From Actinoallomurus sp963736325 (GTDB lineage Bacteria > Actinomycetota > Actinomycetes > Streptosporangiales > Streptosporangiaceae): a stretch of DNA of 64,000 bases. A program made the translations under genes and the position numbers. Below the pieces are notes generated by a model. The model was given only the letters and a program-made list of their open reading frames with translations, searched no databases and was not told the DNA's origin. This document shows, one piece after another, positions 54,416 to 63,199 of the stretch. Each line of letters begins with the position of its first letter. Positions within the stretch are counted from its first letter, which is position 1. The stretch spans positions 124,001 through 188,000 of the forward strand of contig CAVTOG010000014.1 in assembly GCA_963736325.1 (NCBI GenBank), written 5' to 3'.

Positions 54416-55012
54416 GTGGACCTTCAGGTCGCCCACGATCAGGGCCGGGTCGATCTGGCCGCAGCCGAGCGCGCCGCCGAGGACCTGCTGCACGCCCTCG
54501 GCGTCTCGACCGACTCCGAGAGCCTGCGCGGCACGCCGAGGCGGATGGCGCGCGCGTACGCGGAGCTGTTCAGCCCACGGCCGTTCGACCTGACCACGTT
54601 CCCCAACGATGAGGGCTACGACGAGCTGGTCCTGGTCCGCGCCATCCCGGTCCGGTCGGTGTGCGAGCACCACCTGCTGCCCTTCACGGGCGTCGCCCAC
54701 GTCGGCTACCTGCCGGGGCAGCGCATCCTCGGCCTGTCCAAGCTGGCGCGGATCGTCGAGCACTTCGCCTGCCGTCCCCAGGTGCAGGAACGCCTCACCA
54801 AGCAGGTCGCCGACTGGCTCGAGTCCCGGCTGCGGCCCAAGGGCGTCGGCGTCGTCATCGAAGCCGACCACACCTGCATGACCCTGCGCGGCGTGCAGGC
54901 CGTCGGTTCCCGCACCATCACGTCGACCCTGCTCGGTACGCTCCGTGACGACGGGCGCTCCCGCGAGGAGTTCTTCGCGCTCAGCCGTGGCGCGCACCCT
55001 GCGGGTTACTGA
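54416..55012 (+). CDS. folE: GTP cyclohydrolase I
   Basis: 198 aa. AGGAGG at 54402-54407 fits GTG 54416 (eight bases). The family signature is complete: RTPRR-type segment (GTPRRMARAYAELF), zinc-binding Cys and His in VCEHHLLPFTGVAHVGYLP, GLSKLARIVEHFACRPQVQERLT, and HTCMTLRGVQ. The enzyme makes dihydroneopterin triphosphate, the first step of folate and other pterin pathways. No other folate genes are near; the divergent SufR-like regulator and downstream ArsC-like gene suggest a stress-linked second copy. Confidence 0.95.
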   Translation: MDLQVAHDQGRVDLAAAERAAEDLLHALGVSTDSESLRGTPRRMARAYAELFSPRPFDLTTFPNDEGYDELVLVRAIPVRSVCEHHLLPFTGVAHVGYLPGQRILGLSKLARIVEHFACRPQVQERLTKQVADWLESRLRPKGVGVVIEADHTCMTLRGVQAVGSRTITSTLLGTLRDDGRSREEFFALSRGAHPAGY

Positions 55013-55022
55013 AAGGCAGGCC

Positions 55023-55379
55023 ATGGAGATCTGGATCAACCCGAGGTGCTCCAAGTGCCGGTCTGCACTGTCGCTCCTGGACGCGCACGGGGCGGGCTAC
55101 ACCGTGCGGCGCTACCTGGAGGACCCGCCGACCGTCGCGGAGCTGGAGGGCGTCCTCACGCGGCTGGGCCTCGAGCCCTGGGACATCACCCGTACGGGTG
55201 AGGACGTGGCCAAGGAGCTGGGCCTGAAGGACTGGCCGCGGGACGCGGCGACGCGCGGAAAGTGGATCGAGGCACTCGCCGCGCATCCGGTGCTCATCCA
55301 GCGGCCCATCATCACCGCCGACGACGGCACCGCCGTGGTCGGCCGCAGCGAGGACGCGGTCCGCTCGGTCCTGTCCTGA
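55023..55379 (+). CDS. ArsC/Spx-family arsenate reductase-like protein
   Basis: 118 aa from ATG 55023, ten bases after folE, so probably one operon. It has the thioredoxin-like start MEIWINPRCSKCRSALSLL with a CxxC active site, and the ArsC core PRDAATRGKWIEALAAHPVLIQRPI with the cis-Pro Arg-Pro-Ile. It may reduce arsenate with glutathione or mycothiol, or act as an uncharacterised thiol oxidoreductase. No arsenite exporter is nearby. Confidence 0.88.
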   Translation: MEIWINPRCSKCRSALSLLDAHGAGYTVRRYLEDPPTVAELEGVLTRLGLEPWDITRTGEDVAKELGLKDWPRDAATRGKWIEALAAHPVLIQRPIITADDGTAVVGRSEDAVRSVLS

Positions 55380-55383
55380 CGTA

Positions 55384-55408
55384 CGCGCCCGGCGTCGAGC
55401 CGGGCGCG
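55384..55408. terminator. Bidirectional hairpin terminator
   Basis: CGCGCCCGGC (55384-55393) and GCCGGGCGCG (55399-55408) pair perfectly around GTCGA, between the convergent ArsC-like and GH16 genes. Confidence 0.7.
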
Positions 55409-55426
55409 CACGTTCAGGGGTTGGGT

Positions 55427-56401
55427 TCAGCCCTTGTTGTAGACGGCGACGTAGTCGATGTTCATCTGGCCACCGGAGACGGTCGTGTCGTACGGGCCGC
55501 CGCCGAAGGCGTCGGGGAATCCGCCGCCCATCGCCAGGTCGTAGATGATGAAGAACGGGTGGTCGACCGCGTTGGCCCAGGTGGTGCCGTCCACCGCGTT
55601 CGAGTTGAGCGTGAAGTAGTTGTTGCCGTCGAGGTACCAGCGGATCTGCTCGGGCGAGACCGAGCGGTCGATCTGCACGGCGTAGGTGTGGTACCCGCTC
55701 TGGCAGCCGCCGCAGGAACGCTCGCCGCTGCCGATGCCGGTGGACTCGTTGCAGGGCCCGCCGGGGTTGGTGCCGCAGTGGAGGGTGCCGAACACCGAGC
55801 TGCGGCCGTTGATGTCCTCGAGGATGTCGACCTCGCCCGAGGTCGGCCACGGGGTGCCCTGGCGCAGCGTCGAGCCGAGCATCCAGAACGCCGGCCAGTA
55901 GCCCGCGCCGTTGCCGGTGTTGACGTCCGGCTGCTGGATCGAGGACTCCATCATGACCACGCCGCCGGGGGGCGCCCCGAACGAGGAGGACTGGGTCTCG
56001 ACCCGGCCGGACGTCCACCCGTCACGCGGCGCGGCGCCGCCGGCGTGCAGTGCCCGGAGGACGAGGTGCCCGCCGCCGTCCTGGAAGACGTTCGACGTGC
56101 TGTCGGTCATGGTCTCGATCTCGCCGGTACCGAAGTTGCTGCCCGGTCCGGTGTCGTACTTCCAGGTGCCGGTGTCCAGGCCGGAACCGGAAGCACCGTT
56201 GAAGTCATCGCTCCAGGTGAGGCTGAATCCCGGCGGCGGTGCGGGGACACCGTCCGGATGCGCCGTACCGGCGGAGGCATGGGCGGTCATCGTCGCGGGC
56301 ACGGCCGCGCCCGCGAGGAGGGCCAGAGCGGAGGCGCCGACCCTGAACCGGCGCGTCCATGAGGTGCGGACGATCTCCTTCTGTCGTCGTGTACGGAACA
56401 T
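55427..56401 (-). CDS. Secreted GH16 glycoside hydrolase (beta-1,3-glucanase type)
   Basis: 324 aa from ATG 56401, with AAGGAG upstream. A signal peptide (about 1-42, Arg-rich start then ALALLAGAAVPATMTAHASA) precedes the GH16 domain (FSLTWSDDFNG at its start). The catalytic motif GEVDILED holds both acids of ExDxxE. PAFWMLG and RWYLDGNNYFTL are also typical. It should cleave beta-1,3 or mixed-linkage glucans outside the cell. A GAGAGCGCTCTC operator lies about 82 bases upstream, next to the LacI gene. Confidence 0.92.
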   Translation of the reverse strand: MFRTRRQKEIVRTSWTRRFRVGASALALLAGAAVPATMTAHASAGTAHPDGVPAPPPGFSLTWSDDFNGASGSGLDTGTWKYDTGPGSNFGTGEIETMTDSTSNVFQDGGGHLVLRALHAGGAAPRDGWTSGRVETQSSSFGAPPGGVVMMESSIQQPDVNTGNGAGYWPAFWMLGSTLRQGTPWPTSGEVDILEDINGRSSVFGTLHCGTNPGGPCNESTGIGSGERSCGGCQSGYHTYAVQIDRSVSPEQIRWYLDGNNYFTLNSNAVDGTTWANAVDHPFFIIYDLAMGGGFPDAFGGGPYDTTVSGGQMNIDYVAVYNKG

Positions 56402-56482
56402 GGGAGCTCCTTGCCGGGGCGGGTCCGGCACGGTGGCCAGGACGGCCCCCTGTGAGACGGCGGGGATGACGAACATGTGACA

Positions 56483-56494
56483 GAGAGCGCTCTC
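56483..56494. promoter_or_regulatory. LacI-type operator before the GH16 gene
   Basis: The perfect palindrome GAGAGCGCTCTC resembles the TGGGAGCGCTCCCA box of CebR-type regulators. A LacI gene starts 1 kb away and a second copy stands before the decayed glucosidase gene. Confidence 0.7.
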
Positions 56495-56533
56495 AATAGA
56501 GAGATTTGCCCTATGTCATGGGGTTGTCAAGGG

Positions 56534-57544
56534 TCAGGCTGACTCGCGGACGACGAGCTCCGTGGGGAGAGTGACGATCGGCTGGATCTCGTCGCCGTCC
56601 ACCAGACTCAGGAGCTGCCGCGCCATGTGGCGGCCGATCTCGATGATCGGCTGCCGGATCGTGGTCAGCGGCGGGTCCGTGTAGCGCGCCGCGTCCACGT
56701 CGTCGAAGCCGACGACCGCCACGTCGTCCGGTACGCGCCGGCCCGCGCGGCGCAGCGTCTGCAGCGCGCCGTCGGCCATCAGGTCCGAGGCCGCGAACAC
56801 CGCGTCCAGCTCCGGCTCGTCGGCCAGCAGGTGACGCATCGCCTCGGCGCCGGACTCGGTCGTGAAGTCGCCGATCTCGACGATCGAACGCCGCGACTCG
56901 CGCCGCAGCTCGGCCCGGTAGCCCGCCAGCCGGTCGATCCCCGCGATCATGTCCTGCGGCCCGGCGATGGTGGCGATCCGGCGACGGCCGGACGCGAGCA
57001 GGTGGCGGACGGCCGTGGCCGCGCCGCCGACGTTGTCCACCCCGACGTACGGCACCGAGACCGGCCCCATCGTGCGCTCGTTGCACACCACCGGGACGCC
57101 GATCCTGGTCAGCGCCGCGGGCAGCGGGTCGGCGCCGTGCAGCGAGGACAGCAGCACGCCGTCGACGTGGTGCGCGGCCACCGAGCGCTCGATCCGCTCG
57201 TGGCTCGCCCCGGACCCGGCCAGCATCAGCACGAGCTGCTTGTCGGCCGCCTCCAGCTCCTGGCTGACCCCGTGGATGACGCCAGGGAAGAACCGGTCCG
57301 CCGAGAACACCCTGGTCGTCGGCTCCGGCAGCACCAGCGCGATCAGGTCCGTGCGCTGCGTCACCAGCGTACGCGCCGCGTGGTTCGGCACGTAGCCGAG
57401 CTCCTGTACGGCGCGCCGCACCGACTCCTCGCTCGCCGAGGTCACCGGCAGCCCGTTGACCACGCGGGACACGGTCGCCCGTGACACCCCGGCCCGCGCC
57501 GCCACGCTCTCCAGCGTCGGCCGCGTACGCTCTGACCGCCCCAT
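56534..57544 (-). CDS. LacI-family transcriptional repressor
   Basis: 336 aa from ATG 57544, with GGAAGG upstream. The LacI helix-turn-helix (PTLESVAARAGVSRATVSRVVNG) and hinge are at the N-terminus, followed by a periplasmic-binding-protein-like sensor (LIALVLPEP, AVFAASDLMADGALQTL, VVGFDDVDAARYTDPPLTTIRQP). It probably responds to a glucan-derived oligosaccharide and controls the flanking GH16 gene and the gene at 57736 through GAGAGCGCTCTC boxes. Confidence 0.93.
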   Translation of the reverse strand: MGRSERTRPTLESVAARAGVSRATVSRVVNGLPVTSASEESVRRAVQELGYVPNHAARTLVTQRTDLIALVLPEPTTRVFSADRFFPGVIHGVSQELEAADKQLVLMLAGSGASHERIERSVAAHHVDGVLLSSLHGADPLPAALTRIGVPVVCNERTMGPVSVPYVGVDNVGGAATAVRHLLASGRRRIATIAGPQDMIAGIDRLAGYRAELRRESRRSIVEIGDFTTESGAEAMRHLLADEPELDAVFAASDLMADGALQTLRRAGRRVPDDVAVVGFDDVDAARYTDPPLTTIRQPIIEIGRHMARQLLSLVDGDEIQPIVTLPTELVVRESA

Positions 57545-57715
57545 GGGTCCCCTTCCACCGGTCGTCGGCCCGAATCGTACGCCGAGCCGCCTGACGCCCC
57601 TGCCCTGACCGCGCTCGACCCCCGGGAGCGTTCCAGTCCCGGACGGTGCGTGCGTCCATTCTTCCGAGTCATCTCGCGCCTTGACAGTCGCGTGTGACCA
57701 GGGTCACCCTAGCGG

Positions 57716-57729
57716 TGAGAGCGCTCTCA
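57716..57729. promoter_or_regulatory. LacI-type operator before the decayed glucosidase gene
   Basis: The 14-base perfect palindrome TGAGAGCGCTCTCA follows a TTGACA (57681-57686) that may be a -35 box. Promoter and operator look intact though the gene behind them is broken. Confidence 0.7.
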
Positions 57730-57735
57730 GTATGG

Positions 57736-58692
57736 ATGTTGTTCCACTGCCCCGACCGCCAGTGGTGGCAGGACCGCACGCCGTCACGGACCGGCGACTC
57801 GGGCACCCGCTGGTCGTCCGCGTTCGCCGACCCCCAGCGGACCCAGGTCGACCTCGGCGCGTCGAAGGACGTGTGCGGGGTCCGGCTCGCCTGGGAGGCC
57901 GCCTACGCGACCGCGTTCCAGATCCAGGTGTCGGCCAACGCCACCGACTGGACCACGGTCTACTCCACGACGACCGGTCCCGGCGGCACCCAGACGCTGA
58001 ACCTCACCGGCACCGGCCGTTACGTTCGGATGCACGGCACCGCGCGCGCCACGCCGTACGGCTACTCGCTGTGGGAGTTCGCGGTGTTCACGGTGGGCGG
58101 CGGCGGTGGCGGAGGCTGCCCGTGGGCCGGCTCGACCACCACCGGTTCCCGCGCGGGCGCGGAGGTGGCGTAACCGTACGTCGGGGACCCGGTGTCGACC
58201 GGCGAGCCGGTGCACCAGCTCCGTGGCTTCCAGCGGGTCGACCTGCAACCCGGCGAGAGCAAGGCCGTGCACTTCACGGTGTCCGCGCACGACCTGGCGC
58301 ACTGGGCGTCCGGCGGCTGGACGACGACGCCCGGGACGTACCAGATCCTGGTCGGCGGCTCCTCGCGCGACCTGCCGCTGAGCGGCTCGCTCAACGTCAC
58401 GAGCACGCTCAGGGCCGCCGCATCGGTGACCGTGGCGAACCCGCGCGGGATGAGTACCCCGGTGCACGCACGTACCTCGCTGCCGATCACGGCGCACACC
58501 GCCTCGGGAGGGAAACTCACCTACACCGCCACCGGCCTGCCGGCGGGCCTGTCCATCGACCGCGACGGCGTCATCTCGGGATCGGCCACCCACGCCGGCA
58601 CCAGCACGGTCACCGTGACCGCGACCGACGGCTCCGGCGCGACCGGGACCGCGACGTTCGTGTGGACCACGACCAGATCTAGGCCGAAGTGA
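57736..58692 (+). pseudogene. Decayed GH3 beta-glucosidase/CBM32 gene
   Basis: From ATG 57736 the frame encodes a discoidin-type carbohydrate-binding module (TRWSSAFADPQRTQVDLG, YVRMHGTARATPYGYSLWEF). It then jumps through a Gly-rich linker into GSRAGAEVA, meets TAA at 58171-58173, and continues in the same frame with PYVGDPVSTGEPVHQLRGF and GTYQILVGGSSRDLPL. These are parts of the fibronectin-like C-terminus of GH3 enzymes. A putative Ig-like domain ends it. The GH3 catalytic domain and signal peptide are missing, so an internal deletion and a nonsense change have destroyed it. It overlaps the 3' end of the alditol oxidase gene. Confidence 0.75.
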
Positions 58693-59941
58693 CGTACCGC
58701 CGGACGAAGTCGTTGGTGAACTTCTCCTCCGGGTCGTAGCGGCGGACGAGCGCCTGGAAGTCCGCCAGGCGCGGATAGCGGGAACGGACGGCCTCCGGTG
58801 CGACGGTGAACAGCTTCCCCCAGTGGGGCCTGGCGCCGAACGGTGCCAGGCGCTCCTCGAGGAGCGCGACCACCGGCAGCACCGCGGGGCCGTCCTTCAC
58901 CCAGGTGAAGTGGATTCCCACGGTCTCGCGCCCGTAGGACGGGCTCATCCACAGGTCGTCCGCGGCGACCGTACGGATCTCGGAGATCTGCAGGACCGGG
59001 GCGACCCGGTCGCGTACCTCGTCGACCGCGCGCAGGGCGTCGACGGCATGCCGGCGCGGCACGAGGTACTCCGACTGGAGCTCCTCGCCGCTGCTCGGCG
59101 TGAAGTCGGGCCGAAAGTGCGGCAGCCGCTCGAACCACGGGCCGGGCACGCCGAGCTGCTCGGTGCAGGGCGCCGCGGAGATGCCGGGCACCGGATGGCG
59201 CGGCCCGTCGGCCGGCCGCGCGTCGAACCAGGGTTCGTCCGCCGGCCACGTACCTTCCTGGTCGGCGCGGCGCTTCACCCACACCTGGTCGATCCGGTCG
59301 TCCCGCCAGCGCGTGAACAGGCTGACGCTGTACGCGGCGGAGAAGACGTCGGACAGGTGCTCGCCCAGGACCGCGAACGGCAGTCCCTCGTAGACGTACT
59401 GCCGTACGTCGAACGCCGGCATGACGTCGAGGGTCACGGCGACGACCACCCCGAGCGCGCCGAGCCCGACGACCGCGCCGTCGAACCCGTCCTCGCCCCG
59501 GCGCAGCGTCACGACGTCGCCGTCCGCGGTGACGATCTCCAGCGCGGAGACCGAGGTGCTGAGGTTCCCGTTGGCGTCACCCGAGCCGTGCGTGCCGGTG
59601 GCGATCGAGCCCGCCACCGAGATGTGCGGCAGCGACGCCAGGTTGGGCAGCGCGTACCCCGCGTCGTGCAGCCGCCGTCCCAGCTCGGCGTACCGGACGC
59701 CCCCGCCGACGCGTACGGTCGCGGCGGCCGTGTCGATCTCGATGCCGGTCGGCAGGTCCGCCACCGAGAGCAGCACGCCGTCGGTGTCGGCGATCTCGTT
59801 GAAGGAGTGCGCGCTGCCCAGCGCGCGGACCTTCGGGGACCGCGCGACCAGGATGCGCACCGCCTCCACGGACGTCGGCCGATGCACCTCGCCGGCGCGG
59901 AACGCGACGTTCCCCGCCCAGTTCAGCAGTCCTGCGGCCAT
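58679..59941 (-). CDS. aldO: FAD-dependent alditol oxidase
   Basis: 420 aa from ATG 59941. It closely follows Streptomyces AldO in length and motifs: NWAGNVAFRAGEVHRP at the start, the flavin-attachment His in LGSAHSFNEIAD, SLPHISVAGSIATGTHGSG, and the active-site Glu and Arg (ISEIRTVAADDLW), Thr (HFTWVKD) and Lys (PHWGKLF). AldO oxidises alditols such as xylitol at C1, giving aldose and peroxide. No signal peptide. It is downstream of the EF-hand gene on the same strand, 62 bases away. Confidence 0.92.
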   Translation of the reverse strand: MAAGLLNWAGNVAFRAGEVHRPTSVEAVRILVARSPKVRALGSAHSFNEIADTDGVLLSVADLPTGIEIDTAAATVRVGGGVRYAELGRRLHDAGYALPNLASLPHISVAGSIATGTHGSGDANGNLSTSVSALEIVTADGDVVTLRRGEDGFDGAVVGLGALGVVVAVTLDVMPAFDVRQYVYEGLPFAVLGEHLSDVFSAAYSVSLFTRWRDDRIDQVWVKRRADQEGTWPADEPWFDARPADGPRHPVPGISAAPCTEQLGVPGPWFERLPHFRPDFTPSSGEELQSEYLVPRRHAVDALRAVDEVRDRVAPVLQISEIRTVAADDLWMSPSYGRETVGIHFTWVKDGPAVLPVVALLEERLAPFGARPHWGKLFTVAPEAVRSRYPRLADFQALVRRYDPEEKFTNDFVRRYVTSA

Positions 59942-60003
59942 CCGAACCCCACCTCTCGTCCACGTCGCCTACCCGGGACGATATCGGCCGGTTCGGTGGC
60001 CGG

Positions 60004-60561
60004 TCAGCGTGCGCGGTGCAGGGGGAGGGCGAAGTGGCCGAAGACCCAGGTGCCGGGCTCCTCCGGGTCGTCGCCGGCCCAGAACTCCGCCCAGAGGCGC
60101 GTGAACTCCTCGCGGGACAGGTGGCCGTCGCCGTCGGAGTCCAGCAGGGGGAAGACCGCGTCCGTGTCGGTCGCGCGGCCGTTCCACACCTCGATGAGCC
60201 GGCGGTACTCGCCGGAGGAGATCCGGCCGTCGGCGTTCTCGTCGATGGCCTCGAACATCACCTCGGCGGTCGCGGTGAGGGCCTCGGGCATGTCGTCCAG
60301 CCGCCCGACCAGCGTCATCACCTCGTCGAGGGTGATCCGCCCGTCATGGTCGAGGTCGGAGGCCGCCACCAGGGCCGACCACCAGCCCAGCATGATCGCG
60401 GTCAGCCGCTCGTGGTCGGCCGAACCCGGAGCCGCACCGCGTACCTCGGTCCAGCGGTCGGCCAGTGCGACGAAGTCGGACCGCAGCAGGGCGTCGTCGC
60501 CGTCTGCGTCCATCGCCTCGAACACCCCGGCGACCTTGCAACGCTGGAAGTCACTCGCCAT
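60004..60561 (-). CDS. Calerythrin-like EF-hand calcium-binding protein
   Basis: 185 aa from ATG 60561, with AGAGGA upstream. Four EF-hand loops are visible: DADGDDALLRSDF, DLDHDGRITLDEV, DENADGRISSGEY and DSDGDGHLSREEF; the first has Leu where loops usually have Ile but keeps acidic ends. Size and spacing match prokaryotic calerythrin-type (sarcoplasmic-like) proteins. A cytosolic calcium buffer or sensor. Confidence 0.9.
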   Translation of the reverse strand: MASDFQRCKVAGVFEAMDADGDDALLRSDFVALADRWTEVRGAAPGSADHERLTAIMLGWWSALVAASDLDHDGRITLDEVMTLVGRLDDMPEALTATAEVMFEAIDENADGRISSGEYRRLIEVWNGRATDTDAVFPLLDSDGDGHLSREEFTRLWAEFWAGDDPEEPGTWVFGHFALPLHRAR

Positions 60562-60682
60562 GACCGAGTCCTCTCGGGCCGGTACGGAACGGAGCCTCAT
60601 CCTCACCCCGTGTCCCCGGCGCGGCAACGTGCCGTACGGGTCGGAAGAACAGTCCGCCGGGTGACCCAGAGGAGGCGACGCG

Positions 60683-60871
60683 GTGATGGCGAGCAGGCAT
60701 GCCGACCCGCTCGCCATCAGTCCGTGTGGCGGCGCCCGGCGACGAACACGCCCAGGCCCCTGTTACCTGGTGCCCCGTTGCACCCGCACTGGGCGTGTCA
60801 TCGGTGCGCTGTCCGGCGCCGTCGCCGCGATCCCCGCCCGGAATCGACCTAATTCCCGCGCGGCACTGTGA
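60683..60871 (+). CDS. Small 62-aa ORF with its own ribosome site and terminator
   Basis: GGAGG at 60671-60675 stands seven bases before GTG 60683 (ATG 60686 follows at once). The frame runs 62 codons and stops nine bases before a T-tailed hairpin. The product is Arg/Pro-rich with two cysteines (ISPCGG and GPCYL) and a hydrophobic stretch VIGALSGAVAAI. There is no family. The signals around it, not its composition, support it. Of the 386-base gap at 60562-60947, the remainder should hold the EF-hand promoter. Confidence 0.38.
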   Translation: MMASRHADPLAISPCGGARRRTRPGPCYLVPRCTRTGRVIGALSGAVAAIPARNRPNSRAAL

Positions 60872-60879
60872 TATTAGGA

Positions 60880-60910
60880 CGGCACCAATCCCTCGTGCCG
60901 GTTAGTTTTT
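60880..60910 (+). terminator. Rho-independent terminator
   Basis: CGGCAC (60880-60885) pairs with GTGCCG (60895-60900) across nine bases, followed by GTTAGTTTTT. It is the best T-tailed terminator of the window and is oriented for plus-strand transcription, although both annotated neighbours are on the minus strand. Confidence 0.6.
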
Positions 60911-60947
60911 GCACAGTGACGGACCGCGCCGGTTTCGCGATGTCGAG

Positions 60948-62885
60948 TCAGTACGCGTCGTGGCGTGCGAGGGCACGGAAGGCCAGCGCCAGGTCGTACC
61001 GCGCCGACGGCCGGGTCAGCAGGGACCGGCCGATGATGCCCTCGACGCGCAGCAGGCGCTTGCGGGTGGCGGGCACGGACAGGCCCAGCGCGGTCGCGGT
61101 CAGGTCCAGGTGCGCGTCGGCGTCCAGCCAGGCCCGCAGGGTCTCCAGCAACCGCTCGTCGCCGATCGGGGCGAGACGTGCCCTCGCCCAGTGCAGCATG
61201 GCGGGCGGGTCGAACAGCTCGTCGAGCGGCACGTCGCCGCCGGGCTCGCGGGGCGGCGTACGGTCGAGCAGCCGGAGCGCGAGGTGCAGCTCGGACTGGG
61301 TGCCCAGGTCGTTCAGGTCGCGGCCGAGGAGGCGCCCGATGTGGCCGATCCGGGCGGTCAGGGTGTTGCGGTGGATCTTCAGCAGCCGCGCCGCGCCGTT
61401 CGCGAAGGTGAGCCACGCGGCGAGGGTGACGCGGAGCTCGTCGGCGTCGGGGTCCTGCCGGCGTTCGGGGCGGTGCTCCAGCAGCGGCCACAGGAGGCGC
61501 GCGGCCCAGACGCGTCCGCCCGGGCCGAGCAGTGTCGTGATCTCCTCACGTGAGCTGAACGTCGCGCAGCGCGCGGGGACGCCGCGGGCGACGGCCAGCG
61601 CGTGGTACGCCTGCTGGTAGCCCTCCGCCGTGTCGCGCAGGCCGACCACCTGACCGGCGCCGACGAAACAGTCGGGCCGCCGGCTCGCGAGCGACCGCAG
61701 CGCGCGGTCCACCGGGTCGTCGGCCTCCTCGGACTCCGCGGGGGCCAGCACGATGAGCTGGCGCCTGAAGACCGGGCAGCGTACGAGCCACGCGCGGCCA
61801 TCGGTGACCTCGGCGCACCGGCGCGCGTACTCGTCCCTCAGCCCGACCGGGCACTCGACGATGTACACGCGCGTGATGTCGGGCAGGGACGCGCCCAGCG
61901 CGCTGCTGACACGACGGGCCGCCTGCACGTCGCCCACCATGAGCAGGTGCAGGGTCGCCTCCCTGCTGTGCATGTCCGCCAGGTCCACCTGCCGGTCGCG
62001 CCGGCCGAGCTCCTCGACCCGCCAGCGGAGGTAGAGGTAGCCGGTCGCCTCCGCGACCAGGGCGCGCATCCGCGGCGGGAAGTCCCGGTCGCGTACGACG
62101 ACGAGCACGGCTCCGGGCTCCTCGTCGCCGAGGGCCAGGAGGTAGGCGACCTGGGGCGCGAGGTCGACCGCGGCCGACCGGACCCTGCGCGTGGCGACGC
62201 GGAGGACGTCCTCGCGCACCCGCTCCAGGACGCCGGCGGGCACGTCGGGGTAGGTGGAGACGGGCTCGCCCGCGGCGTCGGCCAGCACCACGTGCCCGGA
62301 GACCTCGCGCGCCAGCGACCGCAGCAGGTTGCGCAGGCCGTCGGGCTCGGTGGCCGTCTTGCGCATGGCCTTCAGCCGGTCGGCCTGCCGCCGCAGCTCC
62401 AACCGGTGGTCCTGGCGCATCACCCGGAAGATACGGGTCCAGACCCGCGTCGCGTCGTCCGGCGCCGCCAGCAGCGGTATGTCGTGCCGGCGCGCGGCCG
62501 ACGCCATGGCCTCGGGTACGCCGCCGTCGCAGCCGGCCGCGACCATCCCGGCGGGGCGCGCGAGGGCCGGCCAGCTCGGGGGCGGTTCCCCGGCGGACAC
62601 GACGACCAGGACCTCGCGCAACGCGGAGCCGGCCGCCAGTGCCCGTACGCCCTCGACGACCGTCTCGACGGTACGGCCGGCGTACCGTGCCGCGTCGCGG
62701 TCGTCGGCGAACCGCAGCCCGAGGTCGGGCCGGTTCACCAGGTCGCCGAGCGTCAGCACGCGCGTACGGCGCGCGCCGGGCGCGGTCGGTGGTGGTTCGT
62801 CGGGGGTGGCGCCGGTGTGCCGGGTCGTCCCATGGCGGGATGGGGTCCCATCGCTTGAGTGGGGTAGCGCCCGATTACGGTACAT
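60948..62885 (-). CDS. PucR-family transcriptional regulator
   Basis: About 645 aa from ATG 62885 (the start is uncertain; the PucR domain proper begins near LTLGDLVNRPDLGLRF). An N-terminal PucR domain is followed by a GAF-like/GGDEF-like central region. A C-terminal helix-turn-helix (ARLLKIHRNTLTARIGHIGRLLGRDLNDL) is followed by an unusual second HTH-like tail (LTATALGLSVPATRKRLLRVEGIIG). PucR proteins often control purine or amino-acid catabolism; no target operon is adjacent. Confidence 0.88.
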   Translation of the reverse strand: MYRNRALPHSSDGTPSRHGTTRHTGATPDEPPPTAPGARRTRVLTLGDLVNRPDLGLRFADDRDAARYAGRTVETVVEGVRALAAGSALREVLVVVSAGEPPPSWPALARPAGMVAAGCDGGVPEAMASAARRHDIPLLAAPDDATRVWTRIFRVMRQDHRLELRRQADRLKAMRKTATEPDGLRNLLRSLAREVSGHVVLADAAGEPVSTYPDVPAGVLERVREDVLRVATRRVRSAAVDLAPQVAYLLALGDEEPGAVLVVVRDRDFPPRMRALVAEATGYLYLRWRVEELGRRDRQVDLADMHSREATLHLLMVGDVQAARRVSSALGASLPDITRVYIVECPVGLRDEYARRCAEVTDGRAWLVRCPVFRRQLIVLAPAESEEADDPVDRALRSLASRRPDCFVGAGQVVGLRDTAEGYQQAYHALAVARGVPARCATFSSREEITTLLGPGGRVWAARLLWPLLEHRPERRQDPDADELRVTLAAWLTFANGAARLLKIHRNTLTARIGHIGRLLGRDLNDLGTQSELHLALRLLDRTPPREPGGDVPLDELFDPPAMLHWARARLAPIGDERLLETLRAWLDADAHLDLTATALGLSVPATRKRLLRVEGIIGRSLLTRPSARYDLALAFRALARHDAY

Positions 62886-63199
62886 CGCCCGGAAGGCCAC
62901 ATACCGGAGGTCACGCCGTCGGCCGGGAAATCCGCGGGGAGGTCCGTCGGCGCGGCCGGATCCGGCCTTGACCTCGCACGCTCGGCGCCATCCGGGCAGC
63001 TCGCGAGCGTGCCGAAACGGTGGGCTGCGATGCAAGGCTTGTCGTGTTCTTGCAGTGATAAATCAATCTATTGCGCAGACTTGTCGAGATATCTAGTCTC
63101 TGGGATGCGTCCCACGTGCCCCTCCGGGGCAGGTGCCATCACTTCCCCCCAGCGCCACCGCCACGCGCGGGCGGCGCCGTCCCAGGACGAGAGGCGCGA
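62886..63199. promoter_or_regulatory. Divergent regulatory region with a palindrome
   Basis: These 314 bases separate two divergent genes and hold no convincing ORF. An AT-rich stretch at 63050-63100 contains AGACT, 13 bases including the palindrome AGATATCT (63088-63095), then AGTCT, an inverted repeat suited to a dimeric repressor of the secreted-protein gene. Confidence 0.35.
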
